Source: Paragonimus westermani (Eukaryota > Platyhelminthes > Trematoda > Plagiorchiida > Troglotrematidae). From it: 64,000 nucleotides of DNA. A model generated the notes under the pieces. It saw only the letters and a list, made by a program, of their open reading frames with translations, did no database searches and was not told where the DNA came from. This document shows, one piece after another, positions 27,549 through 37,619 of this stretch. Numbering within the stretch: position 1 is the first letter of the stretch; the number at the start of each line of letters is the position of its first letter. Made by a program: the position numbers and the translations under genes. The DNA lies in contig QNGE01000296.1 of the NCBI GenBank assembly GCA_008508345.1, positions 214,929-278,928 on the forward strand. Direction: 5' to 3'.

Positions 27549-29639
27549 AGTAAAAAACAAGTTACACGAAACACAAACAAATGTCCGTGAAAGTGAAAAT
27601 GTGAACCACGATTGATTACATGCATTATCAACCGTCTGTTTTCCGATTGTTTGATCACTTGTGTCCCCATTTAGGTGAAACTTTGAAGTCCCGTCCTAGC
27701 GAATTCACTCAACCACTTCAGAGGTCATCTAAAACTAATCAATGAGAGTGGGGTAGACCTGCTTGCGGTCATCGTTCGCGCTCGCAAAGCACATACGTTA
27801 GTTCTCATTGGTACGTAGTGAGAGCAGTAGTCAGTGCTAATTATTTTGTTCTATTCGTAACACTCTAATAGTCTTCATAACACATAATGAGCACGATTAA
27901 TTACAACTGAAAAGAAACTCAACTTTGCGATCATTAGGTCAGGAAAAGTCACGAAATCTCACCTGAACGTGAAAATGGTCAGAATCGTTAGTATATAGTT
28001 CCAGTATGGAAAAATTGTCATAAATGTGATAGCTAAGACCACCAGTTTGGATGGCCGTTTACAAACACTGCATAGGTAAACTCTCATGGTGAAAGAATAC
28101 GGAGCTGTAATTCCACTTGATTCCAAGACATATCGCATCAGTCGACTTCATCCTGGCCAAATAACCACTGAAAACTAATGGAAGAGAAACGTCGACCAAA
28201 TGCAGAACTAAACTGTGGAAAAATTTGCAACATTAATGGATCATACCCAGCTACAAAATTCAGGTTCAGTGGTTGGATCTATAAACTACTGTGTGGTCTA
28301 CAGTGTGATCTCTTGGATCTGAATTAAGTGTGGATGCAATCGTGCAAATACTGGAAACCTTCGCGCTTCCGAATTTGGATATCAAGTGTTGATGTTATTC
28401 AGGTTTTCCCAGATAAAGGATATACACAACCAATCCAAAAATATTTCCAAAGAGAGCATATTCACTGTGGAGAAAATAAAACGATAGCCGTCTGAATTCC
28501 TAATAGGTTCTAATTAACCAGAAATCAGATAGAACAGTGGGGATTCCAGATAATCACAAACATGCAAATATGAAACAAATTTTTCACCTTACAGCAACCA
28601 AAAACAGTTGCATTTAAACTCTATTTGAAAGAGTAGAAACACACTGCAACACCGCAGAATTCGGAACGAAAGAAGAAGAGTATCTGTAATTCTTCGCAAT
28701 GAAATTCACGAAGTTTCCACATACGCGACCTTTTTCGAAATGAAAGGAACCCAACCTCTGAAAAAAATTTCGCAAAAAATGTTATTCTGCCATACGTCAA
28801 TCAAAGCAATAAAGCTGAGTGCACAATTTCCATGACCTCACGGCATCATGATAGCACAAAAACCAACTTCAATTGTACGATACATATTGTTAAACAGAAA
28901 GAAAGATTCAAATTCTCGAATGCCAGGGCGGTGACATATATAAAACCAAACGTAAGGACCGCTAAAAGGTGTACGTCGGTCACAACGAACAAAAACCACC
29001 CACATGACTATACGAACACGAGTCATTCATCAAGTGAAACAGTCAAACTGCACTGATCCACATCGACTAAGATCAAACTGGACACACATGCAACATGAGC
29101 ACCACACAAACACTAAACACCCAACAGAATTTCCCGAAGCTTGTCATTCGCCAATCAGTTCGGTGAACCACTATATCGAAATGAACAACACCTATGAACC
29201 ATGTATTTGAGAGGACACAAACGTTGTCGTTACCAAACGTCAACACCGAACTGCGTGGACCAGCAACAGTTAACGACCAATCAAGAGGAACGACCAAAAA
29301 TGATCCGGTCGATCAACCTGAAACGCATAGGACAACTTTAAGTAACCACTCAGGTTCCAGATTAAATGGGCATGCCAGTAAATTGTAACTAATCAGTTGT
29401 CGGATCAAGTAACCGAGTGCAAAAATTCGGTTAAATTTAGTTCAGACATAAAAGGCAACTTATACGATTTATAATGGTGTTTGTAGTAACGGTCAAATCC
29501 TGAAGTACTGAGAATTCCATCTTGTTTGGTGATGAAAAGTTTACAGTCTAAGTGTCAACTTCGGTGGACAACTGAACACCCAGGATTCAAAAAGCACAGT
29601 ATTCCCTCACCGTTTTTCAGAAAGTTCATATGTCGTTAG
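27549..29639. other. no supported gene; A/C-rich block 28830-29400
   Basis: Most of this stretch is featureless. From about 28830 to 29400 the plus strand is strongly biased to A and C, and several overlapping frames stay open on both strands for 60-75 codons. That is what such composition does by itself. No frame matches a family I know. Confidence 0.4.
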
Positions 29640-29779
29640 TTTAAAACGGCGTAATGTCTTAAATCAAGTATGTAGCCGGTTGGATGTTATACTGGAGACG
29701 ACTGCTCTCGTGTTTCGCACCTGAACGAAGCTGAATACAATTTGATCAATTTGCTGACTTTTTACAAGAATTGTTCACG

Positions 29780-30333
29780 CAGATTGGCTACCCAATGCGT
29801 CTCATTCAGAAGGCGATGCAGGCAGATAGATCTGAAACTCAAACCACTCTCCGTGAATAAGAAACGCGTTTATTAGTCTCCCTTTCAAGGGAGATCCCAT
29901 AGCCGAAATTATCTCAAGAAAGCCCAGAAAGTCAGTCGGAGAAACCTACCTTGCTGCTCAGTTGTGCGTCAGTTTCCGTTCAACACTCGTTATCATGTCA
30001 AGTCTCAAAGACAAACCTTCATGTTTTACAACCGGTTACTGTGTACATTCATGTGTTTGCTCGTGCCGAGCATCATATAATGATCGTACTGCTAGGCGAG
30101 AGTCGGACAGAGTACGTGAACATCATTCTGCGTGGTTGAACAGTGGTGTGACTAAAACGGTTTCAAGCGCGATTGTTGCTCATTTGATTGACTCCAACCA
30201 TTTTGTCAGTAAGAAAGATACTTTTCAGCTTGTCTACCGATTGTCAAGGAATCGATCAGAAATGGAAATTTTAAATGCTGATCTTTGCCGAAACCATAAT
30301 CCGTGCAGACACTTGACCTCCCTTTGCCCATAA
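29780..30333 (+). pseudogene. Penelope-like retroelement, second subfamily, RT tail plus GIY-YIG region
   Basis: A continuous frame runs from 29857 (just after a stop) to the stop at 30331-30333, 158 codons. It contains the linker block LPFKGDPIAEII, then KDKPSCFTT, CVCSC, and REHHSAWLNSG followed by SSAIVAHLIDSNH. This is the order seen in Penelope-like proteins between the RT and the end of the GIY-YIG domain. Upstream at 29773-29800, in another frame, is LFTQIGYP, the typical end of the RT thumb, so at least one frameshift separates the parts. The YIG motif reads YND, so the endonuclease is probably dead. The sequence differs greatly from the copy at 25905-26402, so two PLE subfamilies are present. 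Confidence 0.85.
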
Positions 30334-31612
30334 TCAACCAAGCCCATGATTTGGAACAGTGACTGGGCTACTGATAACAAACGCGCTGTCCATAACCCAT
30401 ATTGACGGTTTTTCTGACTCATCCTAGTTACTGCTTTCACATTTATCGCGTTGTAATTAGCCTGATTATCAAACACAGTAAACAAGTCTTGCTGGCCACT
30501 ACGTCGTTGTTATGACTTCAGTGGGTATTTTCGAACCAGTTAGCTAAACACGAACGAAAGGCTTTTGTTCATTCCTTTCCGCTATTTAAACAAATTTGTT
30601 ATATGTGAACAGAAACGATGTAAATTGCCACAATTTGGCACGCTGAAAATATTTCCCACTTCCATCATTCATCAGCCTCATCACAGAAAAGCAACCTGAT
30701 GACAGGAAACGGAAACGTGGAATTTTAAACGATAGGGAATGCACAGAATCGCTGAGATAAATTGGACGCCGTTAACGAAGAAACACAGGAGAATTTTAAT
30801 TTGCTTGACATTCTCATCAATTGATTATACTGCATCAGATCTGCAAACATGGTCCCGAAAACCGTATTAAAACAGCAGTTCATTTGAATAAAACCACCAT
30901 GTGCATGGCACCCCTGTGGCAGTCGTAAGTATTAGCGAGATGTGCTATGTAACGTATACCATAGATGCATTGTGGGTGGCGTACTCACGCTGACATACAT
31001 ACGGTAAGACTGAAATTATGGTACAAGGAAAGGTGGTCCGATTGTTTTGTGGACATTTTTGCGGAAACAACAAGACATACTTGACGTAACGTAGACATTG
31101 ACCCTATAAACAGCCTGGCATCCATCATTTGTCTAACAGCCTGAATAATCAACATCGTGTCACTTACTGTCCCGCCCTCTTCTGTACTAAGTCATAGTGA
31201 GTTGGAAATGCGTGTGGTGTTCTAACATCTTCTAAAGCTGTCTGCTGAATTATCCGGATGGAATTCATCGCTAAAAACGGAGCAGATAATTCAAGGCACG
31301 CACATCAGTTTATTCATAGGAAGGCGGCAGCATAACTGATAGTCAACCACTATTAACGCATCCGAGAAAATATGTGACTACTCTGTGTAATTTAAATTAC
31401 GATATCAAACTTCCCAGTGTGGTAAAAATGACTCGCCTGCGAGTTACTTATCACGTGATCCTAGTCCACGCATTTATCTACGGACTCCGATGAGGTGGAC
31501 AGAAGCAGTACAAGACACTCACAAATGAGCCATTGACTACAAATTCACGCATATTCTGGTCCTGCAGCTAATTGTGTAGTCGATATTCGCGAGGTGCGAA
31601 TAGTTGACTAGT
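30334..31612. other. no supported gene
   Basis: Short frames only. It may include the 3' flank of the PLE copy that ends at 30333. Confidence 0.4.
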
Positions 31613-31831
31613 TTTGACATTGATATGTTCGCTGAGCTTGGCATTTAGGTTGCAAACGTTTCATCACCAGGCAAGGTGACATCATCAGTGCGTAAGTGTT
31701 TCAGCGTATATTTTGATGTCACCTCGTCTGGTGATGAAACGTTTGCAACCTAAATGCCAAGCTCAGCGAACATATCAATACCAAAACCATCAACCCGAGC
31801 TACAAACAACGCCACCACTATTCCCAACCAT
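31613..31831. mobile_element. family E inverted dimer with 12-bp target-site duplication, copy 1
   Basis: Two 65-bp arms (31619-31683 and 31715-31779) are inverted copies with only about two mismatches, separated by 31 bases. The arms carry the block GGCATTTAGGTTGCAAACG. The right arm continues outward to about 31830 with family sequence that the left arm lacks. The direct repeat TAGTTGACTAGT lies at 31601-31612 and 31832-31843, so the whole inverted structure inserted as one unit. No protein motif is evident, and it should be non-autonomous. A transcript through it would fold into a long double-stranded RNA. Confidence 0.85.
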
Positions 31832-31843
31832 TAGTTGACTAGT

Positions 31844-32145
31844 GGATACAGCAATGAAGTTGGTCACGTGTTTACAGCCCCTCTCGATTCTCAAAACCCA
31901 TCTTTTCTTCTTCATCCGAACCACAAGAATCGAATCGTTTGCATCACAGGGAGCATAACGAGAAAAGGTGCGTGACTATTTCAAGACGCTCTGACAAATT
32001 CGGCTATCACACAAAACTGGAAATCACCACAAACCCAATCGAGCAATCTGAAAACGGAAACATCGTCGGTTACGGTTTTTCACGAGCATTCTTCAGGTCT
32101 TTACAAAGTTTTAGGTTCCGTCCGGTGAGATTTACATCAGTAAAG
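31844..32145. other. spacer between the two family E dimers
   Basis: About 300 bases of unique sequence with a 73-codon frame I cannot assign. Confidence 0.4.
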
Positions 32146-32157
32146 AAGCCACGAACC

Positions 32158-32406
32158 TGATGGTTGCGAACAGTGGTGGTGTTGTTCGTAGCTCGGGTTG
32201 GTGATTCTGATATTGATATGTTCGCCGAGCATGGCATTTAGGTTGCGAACGTATCATCACCAAGCGAGATGACATCATCAGTGCATGAGTGTTTCAGCCA
32301 CACTCAAAATTATACGCTGAAACACTCACGCACTGATGATGTCACCTCGCTTTGTGATGAAACGTTTGCAACCTAAATGCCAGGCTCGGCTAACATATCA
32401 ATACCA
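32158..32406. mobile_element. family E inverted dimer with 12-bp target-site duplication, copy 2
   Basis: Arms 32212-32298 and 32316-32402 (87 bp each) are inverted copies with a few mismatches and a 17-base spacer. The left arm extends outward to 32158 with the block GTGGTGGTGTTGTTCGTAG. The exact direct repeat AAGCCACGAACC flanks the unit at 32146-32157 and 32407-32418. In copy 1 the right arm is the longer one and here the left arm is, so the two dimers are independent insertions in opposite orientation, not a segmental duplication. Confidence 0.85.
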
Positions 32407-32418
32407 AAGCCACGAACC

Positions 32419-34017
32419 AATAACCTTGAGAAAATGAATACCATCGTGCTTCTACCGTGGGTCTTTGGCGACCAACTATGTACACTGTAATGTCATGATA
32501 TCCACCACCCAGAATATAGACCACTTCAGCGTAAGTATATCGAATTACGTATTTCCGTTTTTTTACAAAGCAGCACATCACCTGATCACTGCAATTATCA
32601 CTTACGCTTCTCCACCCTTCGGAGCCAACGGACATTTTCACTGAAAAAAATTGCTTTGGGTTTCACAACTAATCAACATTTATCCCCTTCGAGTCACCTC
32701 GGTTACGATTTCTCCGCCACGATAGGTTTGATGTGAACTACTGTTGGTCAGACGGTGACTGACTCACCCTACTAATAACGCACTCGTCTTGAAGGTTCTT
32801 CTTAATTCTGATAACCACACGACTACGTATGTGTTGAGGTCGTGCCAAAACAGTTTAGATGGCCTCTAATGCTTCAACCTAAAAATCTATCGAAAGTGAC
32901 GTAGAAAATATGTCCAACGTAACAGCTTGCCGTAAATATATATTAGAGCTGACAATACTTTCGTTCAGTGGGTTTAAATACTTGTTCAGATGATTTCGAG
33001 TTTAATTCACACAAGAGTACTTAGAGCCTTAGGTGAGTGTTCTGTTCATCGACAATTTTACTGGCTGTTAAACACAAAATTTGTTAGACTTGATATAAAC
33101 TGTGAGGACAGTCTTGTACCGACAGCACAGATTTGTTGGGTGATTGTCCACAGTATGTCCTCTGCATGAAACTTTGGGTTGCATATGCTTTTTGTATATT
33201 CCGCCCGGACAAATTACTGGAGAAACTACGTACAGTAAGTATTCGGTGTTTTACCTATTCGTTTCCTAATTCCAAATGGTCCTGATCATTTGGAGTCAGG
33301 ATTGACAAAGAGAAGATCTGAGTGGTGTCCAAAGATGATTAGAGAGTATTACGCGGACCTTCTCATTCTGATATCTACTTGTGAGGTGATAATAACTAAG
33401 TAATGTTCATTGCTCCATTATTCGATTTTCACAAAAGCAGTCTGATTAAATCAGATGCAGCAGTCAGTAAAAAACTCAGCTAGAAACAGGAAGCGACTTC
33501 AAAGCCTAATGATCACGTTTTGATTATCTTTAAACAGCTGGTCAACCGTGACAGTAAACGAGATTCTACAGTATCATCGTGAATTGAATTAACGACGCAG
33601 TGGTCAGAATGTTCAACTTACTGCTTCCAGTTAACTAGCTAGCAGATCACACATGGACGACATTAACACAACCTGGTATTATACAAATGCCCGGTTTATC
33701 GCTGAGGTATTATTTCGCGTGTCAAAAACATATCACACCAGTTCATCTTTTACACTCCAGTTAATACTTAGCTGTTCGCCTCTTGCAAAACTGTACCATA
33801 CACACCGATATAATGGCTGCTTCATCAAGCATTTTCGAAAAAATAGCATAGATGGATACGGAACAATAAGTCGCACTCAAGCTAAATCGATAGCCAGCCA
33901 ATGCACACAAGACTGTAGCTAGTTGCCAGCTCGAGCCGTACCGCTTCACAAGTCAGGTCTGAGTGAACCAACAAATGCCAACTACCACTGTCCATTTATC
34001 TTTTATGGCGTATATGG
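32419..34017. other. no supported gene
   Basis: Nothing recognised. The frames at 33653-33922 (plus) and 33761-33949 (minus) overlap each other and neither has a domain. Confidence 0.45.
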
Positions 34018-34120
34018 TTTTATATATATATATGTATATAAATGGTGAGGTAGTAGAGCGTCTGTCGCGTTTAGGCATGATGTTTCTGTCTCTCGGATCG
34101 TTCGCAAAATTGCCTCTCCC
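34018..34120 (+). repeat. TA microsatellite followed by a decayed tRNA-like head
   Basis: An alternating TA run (34018-34043) leads into GGTAGTAGAGCGTCTGTCGCG and a GTTTCTGTCTCTCGG block. These resemble the D-arm and variable part of the family B head at 15898-15977. The B box is barely recognisable, so the assignment is tentative. Confidence 0.4.
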
Positions 34121-36250
34121 ACCTGCCACACTACTTATCAGCAATGCATATGCATGTGATTGTAGTCTCATCACCAGGTCGTTATTGGTGAACCACCGTA
34201 CACTCTCTCCCTCAACAGATCAGAATATAAAAAAAATCATACTTTCGAAAACCTTCCCCAACCCGTATATTGACAAAAAGCAATAAATTGTGGTAAAACC
34301 AAAGTAATAACTTTGTCAAACGTAAGATTCGTGTTCTTCAGGAATGAGAAAGTTTTAATCCATGGGACAAGTGAGATTCGTCACAAGTGTTGTCATTCTT
34401 GCCTGACAGTCTGCGGACATTCAAACCTTGATCCGGTTTGCGTTCTTGCTTACACAGAGGGTGTGTAAACATGACAGTAAAATACACTCGAATCTTCTCT
34501 GGACGAAATTTATGTCATTATGTCGTTTCCACAACAGAAACTGCAATCAGTAGCATACGTATAAAAAGGCGCTGCTGCTCCGTAGTTGGAGTTCGAAAGA
34601 ATTCGTTTTGTCCATGCTAATAAACAGAACGTTTGAAAAATATCACACTACATTATATCCGTCAGGTCAAAAGCAAGTATAAGAGAATAGTAAAAAACAA
34701 ATATCTTTTTTCTTATGAGTGAGTAATAACTCGGAGAACTGAAATCCATCAAGTGAGGGACGGAATGCACGGACGTCAGAAAACAAGAGAAATGTCTCTT
34801 CCCTGTCATGTACAAATGAACTCATATGTGCATCTAGCTAGGCTTTCGTTGACTAAGTGAGAAATTCGAGTGAAACTCCGCAAATAAATTATACACTGAG
34901 AACTTTGCACCGCCTGCCTTGAAAGTATGTCCATTTTCGCTTCATTGACATGTCTGGTGAGTGTTAAATTGCTTCGATTACAAGCAGTCAAATTTGTGCC
35001 TCACGTTTTGTAGTCTGAAAGTCCCATCCACTTAAAACGGCACAGAAACAAAAGTGATCTGGAAACTATGTCCCATGTGTGAATGCACAATCTACAGCCT
35101 GATAAGTTTAGCGACAGCACAGGTCGACAAGTGAAACTAAGCGCAGGTTACTCGAAAATACCATAAACAAGTCTGTTCCCGGTTGAACCCACAAAACAGG
35201 ATATGACGCAAGAGCTAGTCTAGGGATAAGTTAACTATCGGCTGAAGCTGATTGGCCCTATGGATTACCAATCGTCCGTTTTTGTTGGACTTCGTCCATG
35301 TTTGCTTCCTTCAGCAAAACACGACAACGAAAAATGTTATCGAAGCCACTAGTGTGACATTACACAGTCATGCATGCATCAAAATTTGGCAAAACACCAT
35401 GAACGAAAGTGAAAACGTTGTGAAGAATGTTTCATTGAAAGAAAAACAAAGAATAAGTTGACCAAACTCAAGAGACTGCGTGAATTGGCATATTTTAAGA
35501 TTTAATTTAAACGGATCTTTGGGTCGCAAGACAGTCGAGCGAATAATGGTAAAATAATGACCTCAAAATCAGTTTAATCTCAGACGCATGAAGAAAGCAA
35601 GCATGATTAACATCCGCCGGAGTTCAGTTTAGTAACCTCAGTCTGCTTACTATACTTTATACTTTATATAACTGCAAATTCTTGATATACGTGTACCACT
35701 GGTAAGAATAGACAGTGCTAACTAAATGTTGCAAACTAACTCAGCAGAGCGTTTATTGGTATGTCAATAGACAGATTTGAACATTTAAAACTACTTCAAT
35801 TTATGAAAGCAGATCACTGGGGAGTTACCAATATACCTCAGTGCAAGAGACGTTCAATCCCGGAGGGGAGTGTCGTATAAATGACTCTAAGAGTAAACGA
35901 AAAACAGCGAGATTCACAGTAATAGTCCTGCTTGTTGTGTGACAGAAAATCCATCCGTTCACGCTGTAAAACTAAACCCAAAAATAGTTCACAACTGTCA
36001 GGTATGCCTTTGATGTACTACATTCATATTTCACAATTAAAAAGACACCTGGTCTTGTAATGTGATAGACAGCAGGTTCGACAACGGAAGGAAGTAAGAT
36101 TGTTCGAAGTACATAATGATTACAGGTGACATCTCGTGTTTGAAAATAGTCTAGAACAGAAGTTTGCCCATTCATCTCGTTTTGGTACGTGCGAAGTCCC
36201 CATTGCAGGTCCGTCACAGTAATTGACAAAATCATACCATTATGCAGTAC
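34121..36250. other. no supported gene
   Basis: Short frames only. No repeat shared with the rest of the window. Confidence 0.45.
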
Positions 36251-36266
36251 GAGCTCTCATTAACTT

Positions 36267-36503
36267 ATGTCGGGGGTCAGGATTTCGTTCATGGTGAACG
36301 TTTTCATATCGGCTTTGCTTGGTTTACTTTATCTTTCAGGTTTCTTATCATCAGTGATACCAGCAAAGCCTGTTGGAAGTTTTCAGTTTAATTGCTACTG
36401 TTCCCGGAAAATCGTTAACTGTCTCTCGATTTGGCAGAATTCACAGCTGTGGAGTCAGCTTAGCGATTTCGGCAGATCATTTTTCCCGAGACAGATCCGT
36501 TAA
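36267..36503 (+). CDS. possible small secreted protein, unknown family
   Basis: An ATG-initiated frame of 78 codons. Residues 1-33 look like a signal peptide: a second Met at 9, a hydrophobic core FISALLGLLYLSGFLSSV, and small residues before a likely cut at PA-K. The predicted mature part is about 45 residues with three Cys in an NCYCSRKIVNC arrangement. No dibasic peptide pattern or known fold is visible. Caveat: a good splice acceptor (TTTATCTTTCAG) lies inside the signal region at about 36339. A different frame (36373-36594) also stays open through the same bases, so this could instead be an exon of another protein. Confidence 0.3.
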   Translation: MSGVRISFMVNVFISALLGLLYLSGFLSSVIPAKPVGSFQFNCYCSRKIVNCLSIWQNSQLWSQLSDFGRSFFPRQIR

Positions 36504-36956
36504 CATTAGGGCAAACAAGTGTCTAGGTTATGGCGGAATTAAAAGAACTTGGACCTCACGAAGTTCACTCACAAGCACCACAAAATCTACATAGTAAAAG
36601 AGGACTAGTATGTGAAGTATATCAAACTGTTTGGCTGTTCTTTCATCTTGGACTTGTTGCTTTCCAATATAGCGTACAGATGAGAAAACTCTGTCAAAAT
36701 TTTGGAGTTTGTTAGCAACACAGTGGCATTAGGCCCTTCCAAGCTTTCACTCAAAATTGCATTATTCAAATACTTCGCAAAGAAATTTTAGGATTTCCAG
36801 TTGTTAACCGTACTTTTGTTTCGGAGTCTCGCCGACCTAAAATTAGGATGTTGATTTCCTTTAAAACGACAGAAATTTCTCGATTTTCCTTTTATAGTGG
36901 AGCTGAGTAATCACCGGCAGCCTTACGGTGTAAAATTAGAGCAAAGCCCTCTTTAG

Positions 36957-37608
36957 GACTTTAGCATATATCGCATGTGGATTGCACATCACCGGAATTT
37001 TTATTCTCGAAGTCTATACTGAAAAGCATGCCGAAATTTTTAACGTTGCCATAAGTATAATCTTCAGGAGAAACTTGAATCCGCTCACTGTATTCCCCCG
37101 CTGGTTCAACCAGCACTCGACTGGCTCCGCTTCACAGCAGAAACAGTTAGAAACCTCAAAGAAAGAAACTCATACTTCCTCCATCAGGCTCGATGGTTAC
37201 GACACCCTGAGAGGATGCATACGTGTTTGGACAACCATTCTGCAACAGCTTTTTGACATTTACTCCAGTCACAGATCCGATCCCCGAACTAATGCGGTGC
37301 CAATGGGACTGAGGATGGTTGAAGCAGAAGTCCAGCCTTGCTCACCGAGAAACACTGATTACAAAGTCGCCTCAAATCCTATATTTGTGTGTCTGCAGGC
37401 CGATTCAAACAGCTGTTCGATTTTAGGCAACAGGAACCTGAGACACAAAAACTACAGGAAATTTGTATTTGGTGTTCAAAATTCACCAAAAGCGTACGAT
37501 TGGTTATATGATAATCAGTATGTGTGCCTTGACAAATTTCGATCACACATTTCACTGTATGAGCGCCAGATGCCAAAGTTAAAAGACCCTAACGAATTTA
37601 AGATTGGG
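36957..37608 (+). CDS. candidate coding exon, unknown protein (longest open frame in the window)
   Basis: The frame is open from 36940 to a stop at 37618, about 226 codons, the longest in the window. There is no ATG at its head. A CTTTAG acceptor ends at 36956 and a GTTAGT donor begins at 37609, so it can be read as an internal or 3' exon. A TTTGCAG acceptor lies only about 60 bases after the donor, and joining there gives a stop within three codons. The protein has no repeat, membrane segment or motif I know. Its last third (from about residue 150) is rich in aromatic and charged residues, such as KAYDWLYDNQYVCLDKF, and reads most like real protein. Function not assigned. Confidence 0.35.
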
Positions 37609-37619
37609 TTAGTATTTTG

